DNA of 64,000 nt from Paenibacillus baekrokdamisoli (GCF_003945345.1 NZ_AP019308.1:6080001-6144000), one strand, 5' to 3'. Shown: positions 35,177 through 45,220, numbered from the stretch's first letter. Program-made: numbers and translations. The notes: generated from the letters alone by a model not told the origin.

Positions 35177-36379
35177 ATGAACCCTGTTATTGGATTGGAT
35201 GTATCTAAAGGAGAAAGTCATGCACAAGCTTTTTCAGATCGGGGAACGCCCTACGGAAAGACCTTCCGGTTTAAGCACGATCTTGACGGATTAGCGTCCT
35301 TCCTCCGTTATCTTCAAGACTTGGAGTCCTTTACTAGGCAGCGTCCGGCCGTTGTATTAGAAGCAACGGGCCATTATCACAGCCCAGTCATTCAGTTCCT
35401 GGATGAGCATCCGTATCTGTACATTATTATCAATCCGTTCCTTTCACACCAAGCAAAAAAGAGCCAATTACGCAAGGTGAAAACGGATGTTGCTGATGCG
35501 TATCAACTGGGGGAAATGTTCTACAAAGAAGAGCTGGAGCCTTACAAAAAGCGGGGTCAGTATCTGATGAATCTCCGTTACCTGACTCGGCAATATGAGT
35601 CTCTGACGGGTATGTATGTCCAAGCAAAGCTGCAGTTTCAGGCGGTGTTAGATCAGGTCTTTCCGGAATATCATGGCGTGTTTGGCGACCTTTATTCGAA
35701 GGTGTCACTCCGTTTCCTGGCTCTATACCCAACGTCTCAATCGGTGCTGGCCATGTCTGAGAACGACGTAACGGTTCGGATACAGCACCTTGTGGGACAT
35801 GTCAACTCTAACCGGTGGTCGCTGGAACGGGCACAGAAGCTAATAGCTGCAGCAGAGCGAAATCCCTTTAGGGAGACTGCTTTTCCGAGTCATTTAATTG
35901 CCTTAGAATTGCTCATTAACTTACTTCTTCAATACCAAGAGCATCTAGCGAAACTTGATCAATCCATAGAGGCTCTGGCTGAAGAATTACAAGAGTATGA
36001 TTTAGTCCAATCGATACCCGGCATTGGCACCAAAATTGCTGCAACAATTTTAGCTGAAATCGGGGAAATTGATCGGTTCGATCACGCAAAGAAACTGGTT
36101 GCGTTTGCCGGTATTGATCCAAGTGTGTTTGCTTCCGGCAAGTTTACAGCAACACGAAATAAAATCACCAAACGCGGTTCTAGGAGGCTTCGGACAGCCT
36201 TATATCAAGCTGTAAGGTGTGGTCTGAAAGGCTCACGTAACAAAAGAATAAGAGCTTATTACGATAAAAAGCGTGCAGAGGGAAAACTGTTTAAAGTAGC
36301 TATAATCGCGTGTGCAAATAAACTGCTCCACTGGATTTTTGCGATTTTGACCAAGAAAGAAGCATTCATCCTAGACTGA
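35177..36379 (+). CDS. IS110-family transposase (DEDD recombinase)
   Basis: A 400-aa recombinase. The N-terminal RuvC-like DEDD domain shows GLDVSKGESHA, VVLEATGHYHS and the KTDVADAYQL pair. The C-terminal Tnp domain has SIPGIGTKIAATILAEIGEI and the catalytic serine motif FASGKFTATRNKITKRGS. It appears complete. Element ends cannot be fixed by eye because IS110 elements lack long inverted repeats and make no target duplication. Confidence 0.93.
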   Translation: MNPVIGLDVSKGESHAQAFSDRGTPYGKTFRFKHDLDGLASFLRYLQDLESFTRQRPAVVLEATGHYHSPVIQFLDEHPYLYIIINPFLSHQAKKSQLRKVKTDVADAYQLGEMFYKEELEPYKKRGQYLMNLRYLTRQYESLTGMYVQAKLQFQAVLDQVFPEYHGVFGDLYSKVSLRFLALYPTSQSVLAMSENDVTVRIQHLVGHVNSNRWSLERAQKLIAAAERNPFRETAFPSHLIALELLINLLLQYQEHLAKLDQSIEALAEELQEYDLVQSIPGIGTKIAATILAEIGEIDRFDHAKKLVAFAGIDPSVFASGKFTATRNKITKRGSRRLRTALYQAVRCGLKGSRNKRIRAYYDKKRAEGKLFKVAIIACANKLLHWIFAILTKKEAFILD

Positions 36380-36530
36380 ATATGCAGCGCTTAGATATGG
36401 AGGAAAACCTTCCCAATATCTGTGGGACGGTTATTTGTCATATCCTTTTTCCAGTATAGCATCCTTCGTTTTGTTCATTAATAAATAAATATTGACAAGC
36501 TATTAGCTGGAATAGCTCAATGAAGTGCAA

Positions 36531-36690
36531 CTAAAATTTTTCATAAATCTGAGCATAAGCCTTTTTCATTTCTTCTCGTAATCCTTTGTTCTCGTTCTCC
36601 AGTGCTTTGATTTTGCGTTTTAACGTTTCGATGAGTACATCCTTATTCGCATCATTCATCTCACGCTTTACTTGCTTTGGAGTAGGTCAT
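36531..36690 (-). pseudogene. C-terminal relic of a Tn554 TnpC/DUF6262-like protein
   Basis: On the minus strand the frame reads NDANKDVLIETLKRKIKALE, then ENKGLREEMKKAYAQIYEKF and stop. This is the coiled-coil C-terminus of TnpC/DUF6262 proteins that accompany Tn554-type recombinases. Only about 50 codons remain. The rest of 36380-37119 has no intact gene; a plus-strand stretch near 36960 reads ERELKQVKNYFHLFGQ out of frame with its surroundings and looks like another decayed transposon piece. Confidence 0.55.
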
Positions 36691-37119
36691 TTAAGTCGTT
36701 TAAATGGTGAATTTAGTGAACGGGAAACCAATGCAGAAAGAAAAGAAGCAATGGAAAAAAGACAAGCTCTTATTAATTCAAGCGCATGGATTAACGCTAT
36801 GCACCTTTATTCGGCACGGGACAACATAGTTAAACACCCGCAATTGAAACAACAATTACCTCAGAGAACTTGCTTAAGCATTCATCCTCACAAAGTAGTA
36901 TTAAAATCGAAACTTCGATTAAAAACCGAGCGACTATGTTACGAAGGAAAAGTGAGAAACAAAGGGGTCGTTAGAGCGGGAACTTAAGCAAGTCAAGAAT
37001 TACTTCCATCTCTTTGGACAGGGCTGACATGATTCGACATATAGGATAATTTCACAACGATCGCATCAGTTGATTGGAAATCTTGGCATACTGATGTATG
37101 AGACCCACTTAAGAAGACA

Positions 37120-37158
37120 TGTCAACCGCTTGACACAACTTGTTGCTAAACATATACT
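37120..37158 (+). promoter_or_regulatory. lacI1 promoter with overlapping operator
   Basis: The near-palindrome TGTCAACCGCTTGACA (37120-37135) contains the -35 TTGACA (37130-37135). A 17-bp spacer leads to TATACT (37153-37158). The same operator occurs twice before the sugar-binding protein gene, so the regulator probably represses itself and the importer. Confidence 0.78.
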
Positions 37159-37318
37159 TTAGCTACATTAATAATTAGTCTTCTATAAAAGTCAGTCACT
37201 CGTAGAAAGTTGACTCATACATTATCTCTAAGAACAGAGAAAATACCAATATATAAGAATAGAAAAAGAGTGCACCCCTGACAATAAAACAGGTAGGCTC
37301 ATTTTGGAGGAAGGTCCA

Positions 37319-38296
37319 ATGGCGACGATTAAAGATATCGCGGAGAAAGTAGGTGTGACTGTAACTTCTGTATCCCGAGTGCTGAACAATAGGGGATATA
37401 TCAGTGAGATGCTTAAGAAGAAAGTACATGAAGCGATGGAAGAACTGAACTACCAACCCAATGAAGTTGCCCGGTCCTTGATTCGAAAAAAATCAAATAT
37501 TATTGGTCTTATCATTCCGGACGTCTCCCACCCGTTCTTTGGTGAAGTGACATACTATATTGAATATTACGCAGACAAAAACGGATACAAATTATTGCTT
37601 TGTAATTCGAAGTTAAACAAGCTGAAAGAAAAAGAGTATATCAATATGCTAAAGGGAAGTCAGGTAGATGGCATTATTATGGGCAGCCATACGATGGATA
37701 CCAAAGATTACACGTCCATCAAGTTACCGATGGTGACCTTAGATCGTCAGATTACGGATACAATTCCCTATATTTCATCAGACAATTATAAAGGGGGAGA
37801 GCTGGCTACAAATTTGTTGATAAAAAAGGGTTGCAAGAAAATCGCGCATATAAGCGGCAATCTCCATCTTAATCTATTGGCAAAACTGAGGCACGATGCT
37901 TTTAAGAAAGTAATCTTAAACAAGGGAATTGAGCACATAGTTTTGCAAACAGATTTAAACGGGTTCAATTACGATGAATATGAACAGCTCGTGTCCGCAA
38001 TGTTTCAGGAGCATCCGGATATTGATGGCGTATTCGCGAGCAGTGACATCATCGCCGCTCAGGTTCTTAAAGAATGTTATCGAATCGGTAAGTCCGTTCC
38101 GCAGGATGTCAAGATTGTTGGGTACGACGGGATTCAGCTAGGACAATTGATCACCCCCGGTATTACTACGATTAAACAACCAACCAAGGATATCGGGAAA
38201 ATGGCTGTAAGTCTCATCATTGAGCAGATTGAAGGAGAAGATGTACCGAAAGAAAATATCTTGCCGGTGAAATTGATCGAGAGACAATCAACTTAA
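37319..38296 (+). CDS. LacI-family regulator 1
   Basis: A LacI/GalR repressor of about 325 aa. The DNA-binding head is ATIKDIAEKVGVTVTSVSRV with hinge NYQPNEVARSL; a periplasmic-binding-like sensor domain follows. The start at 37319 is 7 bp after TTGGAGGAA. The operator overlaps its own promoter. It is followed 32 bp later by an esterase gene. It is closely similar to the second LacI at 39570, with shared stretches such as NGYKLLLCNS and KEKEYI, so they arose by duplication. Confidence 0.92.
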   Translation: MATIKDIAEKVGVTVTSVSRVLNNRGYISEMLKKKVHEAMEELNYQPNEVARSLIRKKSNIIGLIIPDVSHPFFGEVTYYIEYYADKNGYKLLLCNSKLNKLKEKEYINMLKGSQVDGIIMGSHTMDTKDYTSIKLPMVTLDRQITDTIPYISSDNYKGGELATNLLIKKGCKKIAHISGNLHLNLLAKLRHDAFKKVILNKGIEHIVLQTDLNGFNYDEYEQLVSAMFQEHPDIDGVFASSDIIAAQVLKECYRIGKSVPQDVKIVGYDGIQLGQLITPGITTIKQPTKDIGKMAVSLIIEQIEGEDVPKENILPVKLIERQST

Positions 38297-38328
38297 AGTT
38301 TATTCAATATTCATTAAAGGGGATTAGT

Positions 38329-39270
38329 ATGGACTTTGAAAGTAGAGTATTACCGGAGCTAAGATCAACGTTGGCTGTACTTCCACAATTGAACTTGCCA
38401 TATGATTTGGAGAATTTCCGCAACTTCCCTATACCAGAATGTGAGAAGTCTCCGGATGTTGCGATTAAAAACCTGATGATTGCCGGGCCTGCTTCAGAAT
38501 TGTTAATTAAGATTTATGAACCGGCAAACAGAATGGATAAAAACTTACCTTCATTATTATGGATCCACGGCGGAGGGTATGTTCTCGGTCATCCAGACTC
38601 AGATGATGCCTTATGTGAACGCTTTGTTGTGGAAGCCAACTGCGTCGTTGTTTCTGTCGATTATCGTCTGGCTCCAGAGCATCCTTATCCTGCGGCGATC
38701 GAAGATTGTTATGCCGCACTGAAGTGGATGGCTGACTCTGCTGTAGAATTAAATATAGACATAACAAGAATAGCCATCGCCGGGGCTAGTGCAGGAGGAG
38801 GATTAACGGCGGCCCTTTCTTTAATGGCTCGTGATAAAGGTGGCCCCGCTATTTCTTTTCAAATGCCATTATATCCGATGATTGACGATCGTAACCTATC
38901 AGTCTCCAGTCACGAAATTACCACAAACAATTCTGTTTGGAATCGTACCAATAATGTAGCAGCTTGGAGTCTATATTTGGGAGAACTCTCAGGCGGTGAC
39001 ATTTCTCAATATGCTGCCCCTTCAAGAGCGGAGAGCTATCTAGGATTACCACCTACATATACATGCGTTGGACAATTAGATCCATTTCGCGATGAAACAA
39101 TTGAATATGTATCTCGGCTAGCCGAAGCTGGTATAGACGTCGAATTTCACTTATACCCAGGATGCTTTCATGCTTTCGAATTAGCTGTCCCGAAAGCGGA
39201 AGTCAGTCTACGTGCGAGCAAAGGATATGTCGATGCTTTAAATAGAGCTCTGAATCATCAAGTGAAATAG
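38329..39270 (+). CDS. Alpha/beta-hydrolase, HSL-type esterase
   Basis: A 313-aa carboxylesterase of the hormone-sensitive-lipase family. The oxyanion motif HGGGYVLGHP, nucleophile elbow GASAGGG, acid D in QLDPFRDE and base H in GCFHAFE are all present. No signal peptide is seen, so it is cytoplasmic. It is cotranscribed with lacI1. A role in deacylating acetylated sugars or glycosides entering by the nearby importer is plausible but only inferred. Confidence 0.9.
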   Translation: MDFESRVLPELRSTLAVLPQLNLPYDLENFRNFPIPECEKSPDVAIKNLMIAGPASELLIKIYEPANRMDKNLPSLLWIHGGGYVLGHPDSDDALCERFVVEANCVVVSVDYRLAPEHPYPAAIEDCYAALKWMADSAVELNIDITRIAIAGASAGGGLTAALSLMARDKGGPAISFQMPLYPMIDDRNLSVSSHEITTNNSVWNRTNNVAAWSLYLGELSGGDISQYAAPSRAESYLGLPPTYTCVGQLDPFRDETIEYVSRLAEAGIDVEFHLYPGCFHAFELAVPKAEVSLRASKGYVDALNRALNHQVK

Positions 39271-39350
39271 GTTTGGTTTATTTATGTTCACCCATTTGGG
39301 CTTGATCATACTATATCTGTATCGTTGCTAACACTAACGGAGACTATGGA

Positions 39351-39381
39351 AAAAGCGGTTGCTTCTGCAGCCGTTTTTTTT
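39351..39381 (+). terminator. Terminator of lacI1-esterase
   Basis: CGGTTGC (39356-39362) pairs with GCAGCCG (39367-39373) allowing G-U; an A run before and eight T after complete an intrinsic terminator. Confidence 0.75.
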
Positions 39382-39457
39382 CTAACGAGCAAGTGAGCAT
39401 AAATACTTCAATATTGTTAGCGTTGTTATTGTACTACATTTAGCATTTTGTTCCTGT

Positions 39458-39476
39458 TATAATGTAACGAGCGTTA
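39458..39476 (+). promoter_or_regulatory. lacI2 -10 region and possible operator
   Basis: TATAAT (39458-39463) is followed by the near-palindrome TAACGAGCGTTA (39465-39476). Similar GCGTT-rich pieces (TTAGCGTTGTTA near 39416, TAGCGTTTTCGTTA near 39513) occur around it. The -35 is unclear. Confidence 0.4.
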
Positions 39477-39569
39477 ATTCTTTAATACAGAAGATAAAAA
39501 GAGAGTATTTTGGTAGCGTTTTCGTTAATATTACATCTATTTCGTAGTAAACATGAAGGAGGAACTCTG

Positions 39570-40580
39570 ATGCCAACTATAGATGATGTGGCTAGGAAAG
39601 CGGGAGTTTCAGTCACTACCGTATCCCGCATACTCAATAATCGGGGATACATAGGTAACGCCACACGAGAAAAAGTATATCAGGTTATGAAAGAGATAAA
39701 TTATCAACCAAATGAGCTTGCTCGATCATTGTTTAGGAAAAAATCAAATTTGATTGGCCTAATTATTCCTGAGATTGCACACCCGTTTTTTAGTGAGCTG
39801 ACGCAATATATTGAATACTATGCGTTCCAAAATGGATATAAGCTGTTATTGTGCAATTCAGAACATGATCGGACAAAAGAAAAAGAATACATTGATATGC
39901 TGAAAAAGAATCAAGTGGATGGCATAATCATGGGAAGTATGTTATTGGAAACCGATGATTATCTGCAATTAAACCTACCTATAGTGTCCTTTGATAGAAG
40001 TATTGCTGATCACGTTCCTCTTGTAACTTCTGATAATAATAACGGCGGTCTATTGGCGGCAAAAATATTGATCGATAAGGGTTGCCGACAACTTGCATTT
40101 CTTTATGGAGGGATAAAAGGTTATTCCGGAAATTATTTGAATAATAAGAGTATGTTAGCGGGACTCAGATATGATGGATTTTCTTCGGAATGCAAAAGAA
40201 GAAATGTCGAGAATTTGAATTTTTACCTAGAAATCAATAATTTTGCGAATCTAGACAGTATTGTGGAGCAGATCATTTGTTTTTTTCAAGAAAACAAAAA
40301 TGTTGATGGAATATTTGCAACGAGTGATGTAATTGCAGCATATGCAATTCAAGCGTGTTCAAAGATGGACAAGAAAATTCCTGAACATGTCAAAATTGTT
40401 GGTTATGACGACGTTATTCTGGCTTCGCTGATGGCTCCCTCTGGAATTACAAGTATTAAGCAACCGATTGAGGAAATGGCCAAACAATCGGTAGAATTAA
40501 TTATAAAACAAATCAATGGTGAGCATGTGGAAAAGGGATACACATTAGAAGTCACATTAGTGGAGAGAGGGACTACGTAG
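39570..40580 (+). CDS. LacI-family regulator 2
   Basis: About 336 aa. Head PTIDDVARKAGVSVTTVSRI, hinge NYQPNELARSLFRKKS, then the sugar-sensing domain. The start at 39570 follows AAGGAGG with good spacing. It is a paralogue of lacI1 in the same locus. It lies directly upstream of the ABC importer but is separated by a promoter region. Which of the two repressors uses the TGTCAA operators cannot be decided here. Confidence 0.92.
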   Translation: MPTIDDVARKAGVSVTTVSRILNNRGYIGNATREKVYQVMKEINYQPNELARSLFRKKSNLIGLIIPEIAHPFFSELTQYIEYYAFQNGYKLLLCNSEHDRTKEKEYIDMLKKNQVDGIIMGSMLLETDDYLQLNLPIVSFDRSIADHVPLVTSDNNNGGLLAAKILIDKGCRQLAFLYGGIKGYSGNYLNNKSMLAGLRYDGFSSECKRRNVENLNFYLEINNFANLDSIVEQIICFFQENKNVDGIFATSDVIAAYAIQACSKMDKKIPEHVKIVGYDDVILASLMAPSGITSIKQPIEEMAKQSVELIIKQINGEHVEKGYTLEVTLVERGTT

Positions 40581-40856
40581 CAAAAACCAATTTAGGTTTG
40601 GGCTATTCATTTCCTTTAGCGCCTTTAATTGTCGCTCTGCACCTCGTCCGTTTTCTGGTCGAAAGCTAGGGCGACTTTGTTTTTTCTACTCGTACGTTTC
40701 ATCGCTACATCCCCCCCCCTAATTGTATCTTGTATCCTATTCCTACCTGCTATAATTTATCTCCTAACATGTTTCTTGCCCCAAACATGTTTTTTGCGCA
40801 TCACGAATGAGATTTGTCGTGTAGTAACATAGTAACAGTGTAATAAATATATTATA

Positions 40857-40896
40857 TGTCAACCGCTTGACACACTATATGTCAAGCGGTTAATAT
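40857..40896 (+). promoter_or_regulatory. Importer promoter with two LacI operators
   Basis: TGTCAACCGCTTGACA (40857-40872) supplies the -35 TTGACA (40867-40872); an 18-bp spacer leads to TAATAT (40891-40896). A second operator TGTCAAGCGGTTAATA (40880-40895) covers the spacer and -10, so bound repressor would block polymerase. The rest of 40581-40949 has no convincing gene; a 25-codon minus-strand frame near 40620-40697 is noted only. Confidence 0.8.
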
Positions 40897-40949
40897 AAAG
40901 TTGAGAGCGAGTTGTTTGCGCTTTCAAAATTATCTTTGGGGGAATATAA

Positions 40950-42329
40950 ATGAAAAGATCCAAGGTTCTATTTTTAGGGGTATGTATTGCATTAGTTCTT
41001 TCGTTGTTAGCAGCTTGCTCTAAAGATAATACAAAAAACAATGCATCAGGAACTTCAAGTGAGCCGAGCGAATCACAACAAGCTACCGGTTCTGCATCGC
41101 AGTCATCCAAGGAAGTGAAGATTACATTTTTTAATACGTCGGCAGAAATAAATACGGTGTTTGAGAAGCTTTTCAAAGTCTACAAACAAGAGCACCCGAA
41201 TGTGACAGTGGAGCTGATTCCTACGCCAATCGGAGGGGCGCAGATTGAGAAATTCCAATCACTTCTGGCCTCCGGAAATCCAGCAACAGTCGTTAATCTA
41301 GATGCGGGAACGATTTTTCAATATAAAGACAAATTCCTCGATTTGGAATCTGAGAAAGCAAAATATGCAAAACTCGCATTACCAGGTGCAATAGATGGTG
41401 CATTGCTTGACGGCAAGTTTATCGGCGTACCTTATTCTGCACAAGGATACGGATTGTTATATAACAAACGTGTAGTTGAGGAAGCAATCGGTGGGGCTTT
41501 CAATCCGTCAACAATCAAAACACGCAGTGATCTAGAGAGTTTATTTAAGAAAATCGAGGCTGCCGGTAAAGCTCCGGTCATAATTCACGGTGCGGATTGG
41601 TCCTTGGCCGCTCACTATCTAGGCTTGGCATACTCGTTGCAGTCTAATGACGTGGAGAAGAATCGTCAATTCGTAGAGGGTCTGAAAAATGGCACTGTCG
41701 ATTTGTCGACGAACCAAGCGTATAACGGCTTGATGGATACATTCGATTTGTTGAAAAAATACAATGCTCGGAAAAACGATCCTCTTGTTGCCGACTATAA
41801 TAAAGATAGTTTGGATTTTGCAAAAGGCGAAGCAGCCTTCTATTTTATGGGAGATTGGTCATGGTCAGTTATTGGACCACTTAAGAGTCGTGATAAAGAT
41901 TTCGGGATACTTCCCGTTCCGATCAGCGATAACCCTGCTGATTTTGGGAATTCACAGGTTGCCTACACTGAGCCGAAATTGTTTGCTATTGACAATGCGG
42001 GCTCGACACCTGAGCAACAAGAAGCGGCTAAAACGTTTATTGAATGGATGATTACAAGTGAAGCCAGTCAAAAAGCAATTATTGGTGAAAGCGGCCTTGC
42101 AATGCCTTATAAAAACTTAAAGGTCGAAAGTTCAAATCCAATGTCTAGTGCCATCTCCAACTATGTAGCTGATGGCAAGACTATTAATATCGGGGTCATC
42201 AACTACTTACCTTCGGATTACTGGGCGAAGACCGGCGCTTCAATGCAGAAGTATTTGGTGAACAAGATTGATCGTGCGGGACTAACGAAAGAAGTTCAAG
42301 ATTACTGGAAATCAACTGCCGGAAAATAA
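40950..42329 (+). CDS. Sugar ABC transporter substrate-binding lipoprotein
   Basis: A 459-aa family-1 extracellular solute-binding protein. The signal peptide LFLGVCIALVLSLLAACS ends in a lipobox with Cys26 (LLAAC), followed by a flexible S/N/T-rich linker. It captures a sugar outside the membrane and delivers it to the two permeases that follow. The gene set (fructokinase, sucrose phosphorylase) suggests sucrose or a related glucoside. No ATPase is encoded here, so a shared MsmK-type ATPase encoded elsewhere is expected. Confidence 0.92.
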   Translation: MKRSKVLFLGVCIALVLSLLAACSKDNTKNNASGTSSEPSESQQATGSASQSSKEVKITFFNTSAEINTVFEKLFKVYKQEHPNVTVELIPTPIGGAQIEKFQSLLASGNPATVVNLDAGTIFQYKDKFLDLESEKAKYAKLALPGAIDGALLDGKFIGVPYSAQGYGLLYNKRVVEEAIGGAFNPSTIKTRSDLESLFKKIEAAGKAPVIIHGADWSLAAHYLGLAYSLQSNDVEKNRQFVEGLKNGTVDLSTNQAYNGLMDTFDLLKKYNARKNDPLVADYNKDSLDFAKGEAAFYFMGDWSWSVIGPLKSRDKDFGILPVPISDNPADFGNSQVAYTEPKLFAIDNAGSTPEQQEAAKTFIEWMITSEASQKAIIGESGLAMPYKNLKVESSNPMSSAISNYVADGKTINIGVINYLPSDYWAKTGASMQKYLVNKIDRAGLTKEVQDYWKSTAGK

Positions 42330-42356
42330 AAATAGTCCACTAGTATGATAATAAAA

Positions 42357-42387
42357 GAAGGGTATCCGGTAATTGCCGATACCCTTC
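42357..42387 (+). other. Intercistronic stem-loop after binding-protein gene
   Basis: GAAGGGTATC (42357-42366) pairs with GATACCCTTC (42378-42387). It has no T run, so it probably stabilises the binding-protein mRNA or lowers downstream expression rather than acting as a full terminator. Confidence 0.6.
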
Positions 42388-42420
42388 AATTATTTACCAA
42401 TTTATTGACAAGAGGATGTA

Positions 42421-43308
42421 ATGGCTATGACAAACAAGAAATTTTTACAGAATACGGGCACTTTTTTGCTCTTCGGCGGACCCTCGATATTTGCTTTTTT
42501 TTCAGTTATTTTGATCCCGTTTCTTTTTGGACTATACCTAACGCTTACGAATTGGGACGTACGATTAGGGGATCATACGTTTCTCGGGTTCGCGAATTAT
42601 GCGGAAGTATTTCGTGATAAGGTTTTTTTAACCCAGTTATGGTTCACATTGAAGTACGTTTTTTTTACGGTTGTACTTGCCAACGTCGCAGCATTCTTTC
42701 TTGCGTTTGCATTGACAAGCGGGTTTAAGGGACAGCAATTTCTCCGGACGGGTTTTTTTACACCCAATCTCATCGGCGGTCTTGTGTTGGGCTATCTATG
42801 GCAGCTCCTGTTTTCTCAAGTCCTGCCCTATCTAGGTGAAAAATACGGATGGACCCTATTCGAAACTTCTTGGTTGACAGATACGGACAAAGGATTCTGG
42901 GCATTGGTTATCGTGTCGGCTTGGCAATTTATCGGATACCTGATGATTATTTACATTGCCGGATTCATGAGCGTTCGAGTAGACGTTTTAGAGGCTGCAA
43001 GCATTGACGGAGCAAATGGATTAACTAAGATTCGAAAAATCATCCTTCCGCTGTCCGCGCCAGCGATTGTGATTTGTATTTTCATTTCGATTTCACGTTC
43101 CTTTTTGACTTATGATCTGAATTTGGCTTTAACCAAGGGAGGGCCATTCAATTCTACTGAGTTGTCTGCCTATCATGTCGTTCAAAAGGCTTTTCTTTCA
43201 AATGAATATGGAGTAGGGCAGGCAGAAGCCGTTGTATTATTCGGGGTTGTTGCCATTATCGCTTTGACTCAAGCGTACTTTTTGAAAAAATTGGAGGTCG
43301 AAGAGTAA
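42421..43308 (+). CDS. Sugar ABC permease, MalF/UgpA type
   Basis: A 295-aa inner-membrane permease with six predicted helices. The EAA loop is VLEAASIDGANGLTKIRKIILP, where it contacts the ATPase. The gene stop overlaps the next ATG (TAATG). It forms a pair with the MalG-type permease. Confidence 0.92.
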   Translation: MAMTNKKFLQNTGTFLLFGGPSIFAFFSVILIPFLFGLYLTLTNWDVRLGDHTFLGFANYAEVFRDKVFLTQLWFTLKYVFFTVVLANVAAFFLAFALTSGFKGQQFLRTGFFTPNLIGGLVLGYLWQLLFSQVLPYLGEKYGWTLFETSWLTDTDKGFWALVIVSAWQFIGYLMIIYIAGFMSVRVDVLEAASIDGANGLTKIRKIILPLSAPAIVICIFISISRSFLTYDLNLALTKGGPFNSTELSAYHVVQKAFLSNEYGVGQAEAVVLFGVVAIIALTQAYFLKKLEVEE

Positions 43309-44132
43309 TGCGCGGTCTTAAAATATCGATATTATTGAAAACAATTTCCCTTTATATATTATTACTGGTTTTTTTGTTTCCTTTCTTAGTGGTTATACTG
43401 AATACTTTTAAATCGACCCAACAATTCGTAGAAAATCCGCTTTCCTGGCCAACTCAATTTAATTTCAGCAATTACAAAACAGCTTTTAAGGATATGGATT
43501 TTATAACGGGATTTTTGAACTCCAGTTTGATTACGATTGTAAGTGTATTGATTATCATTTTTTTCTCGTCAATGACAGGTTATTTGTTTGTTCGTTTCAA
43601 ATGGAAAGTGAACAGCATATTATTCTTTTCTATGCTGGCATCTATGACGCTACCGTTTCAGGCGTTGATGATTCCTTTGGTTGTCATATATGGAGATCTT
43701 GGAATTCTTAATTCAATAGCAACTTTGCTCTTTATGTATTTGGGATTCGGTGTTCCTTTTGCCGTGTTTACATTCCATGGATTTATAAAAGGAGTACCCC
43801 TTGAGTTGGAAGAATCAGCCTCCATAGACGGAAGCTCAAGACTTCGAACTTTCTTTCAAATCGTTGTTCCTTTGTTGAAGCCGGTAATGGTAACTCTCAT
43901 TGTTTTGGATACGCTTTGGATCTGGAACGACTATCTCTTGCCGAGTTTGCTGTTACAATCTCCTAACATGAGGACGTTACCGCTTTCTAACTATGGGTTT
44001 TTCTCAACTTATTCCGTTGATTATTCCCCTTTGATGGCCGGGTTAATCATGACGATTATTCCGGTACTCATACTTTACCTCATACTTCAAAAACATATTA
44101 TTAAGGGTATTACTGAGGGAGCTTTAAAATAG
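43308..44132 (+). CDS. Sugar ABC permease, MalG/UgpE type
   Basis: A 274-aa permease with six helices; its EAA loop is ELEESASIDGSSRLRTFFQI. It overlaps the upstream permease stop. After it, GGACGGGATG (44152-44161) pairs with CATCCCGTCC (44173-44182), an intercistronic hairpin before the kinase gene. Confidence 0.92.
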   Translation: MRGLKISILLKTISLYILLLVFLFPFLVVILNTFKSTQQFVENPLSWPTQFNFSNYKTAFKDMDFITGFLNSSLITIVSVLIIIFFSSMTGYLFVRFKWKVNSILFFSMLASMTLPFQALMIPLVVIYGDLGILNSIATLLFMYLGFGVPFAVFTFHGFIKGVPLELEESASIDGSSRLRTFFQIVVPLLKPVMVTLIVLDTLWIWNDYLLPSLLLQSPNMRTLPLSNYGFFSTYSVDYSPLMAGLIMTIIPVLILYLILQKHIIKGITEGALK

Positions 44133-44251
44133 GACCATGTTGACTGCCAATGGACGGGATGAGCTACTTGCGCATCCCGTCCCAATTTGGAAACGATATC
44201 GGGAGAATTCATATTCCCTATAAAGATTTTTGTTAATGAGGAGGACATTAT

Positions 44252-45208
44252 GTGTTTGGATTCGACGATAAGATAGAGTTTCAAAAAAACAACAACGATA
44301 TCTTAACCGTAGGAGAAATTCTTATAGATATGATATCTACTGAATATGGCGATAATTTTGAATCTAGTACTTATAATAAGCTTTTCGGTGGATCTCCTTC
44401 CAATATTGCTATGAACGTAAAAAAATTAGGCATTCACTCCCTTGTAGCTTCAGCGGTGGGTAAAGATGGTTTAGGTACGTTTTTGATCAATCAACTACGT
44501 AATGCGGATATCGATACGAATTGTGTTCAGCGGACTGATTATCCGACGAGCCTGGTCGTTTTAACAAAGAGTAAATCATCTCCCACGCCTATATTTTATA
44601 GAGGGGCAGATTATCATTTAGCTTTTACTCCGGTCCTTGAAGAATACTTGATAAATTCAAAGATCGTTCACTTTTCATGTTGGCCTATATCGATGGTGCC
44701 AGTCCGTCATTCGATCGAAAAAGTGATTGAAAAGGCAAGAGAGAATCATATTCTGATAGGTTTCGATCCCAATTATCACCCGATGATATGGCAAAGAGGC
44801 GAAGATGGTATTAGATATGTTAAATCCATCATAGGCAAGGTCGACATTATAAAGCCTTCCGAGGATGATGCAGAAAGATTGTTTGGCAAAGATACACATG
44901 AAAATCAGATAAGAAAGTTTTTAGAACTGGGTGCAAAACTTGTAATCATGACCTTGGGTAAGGAAGGCGCAATCGTTTCTAATGGGATAGAGACGGTTAA
45001 ATATAACGCCTTAGCCACAGATGTTGTAGATACGACAGGAGCAGGAGATGCATTTTGGTCAGGATTTTATACGGCAGCGATTAAAGGATATACAATTAGA
45101 GAATCGCTGGCATTAGGCTTTGCGGTAAGTGCGTATCAGCTGAAATATACCGGTGCAATCGTGGATTTGCCGAAGCTAGAAGTCATAAAAGAACGATATG
45201 GATTATAG
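44252..45208 (+). CDS. PfkB-family sugar kinase, probable fructokinase
   Basis: A 318-aa ribokinase-fold kinase. The N-terminal GGSPSNIAMNVKKLG sugar-binding motif and C-terminal DTTGAGDAFWSGF with the catalytic aspartate are intact. It probably phosphorylates the fructose released by the adjacent sucrose phosphorylase. The start is GTG 44252 after GAGGAGG; an ATG two bases earlier is out of frame. Confidence 0.88.
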   Translation: MFGFDDKIEFQKNNNDILTVGEILIDMISTEYGDNFESSTYNKLFGGSPSNIAMNVKKLGIHSLVASAVGKDGLGTFLINQLRNADIDTNCVQRTDYPTSLVVLTKSKSSPTPIFYRGADYHLAFTPVLEEYLINSKIVHFSCWPISMVPVRHSIEKVIEKARENHILIGFDPNYHPMIWQRGEDGIRYVKSIIGKVDIIKPSEDDAERLFGKDTHENQIRKFLELGAKLVIMTLGKEGAIVSNGIETVKYNALATDVVDTTGAGDAFWSGFYTAAIKGYTIRESLALGFAVSAYQLKYTGAIVDLPKLEVIKERYGL

Positions 45209-45220
45209 GAGGCTCCCAGT

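Noticed and set aside
36586..36987. Plus-strand frame of 133 codons
   Set aside because: Its first part is antisense to the TnpC-like relic and the rest has low-complexity composition; no ribosome site.
40618..40700. Minus-strand frame of 25 codons before the importer promoter
   Set aside because: Too short, with no family I recognise; it may be a relic but cannot be supported as a gene.
42345..42617. 90-codon frame overlapping the first sugar permease
   Set aside because: It is a shadow of the hairpin and the real permease frame.
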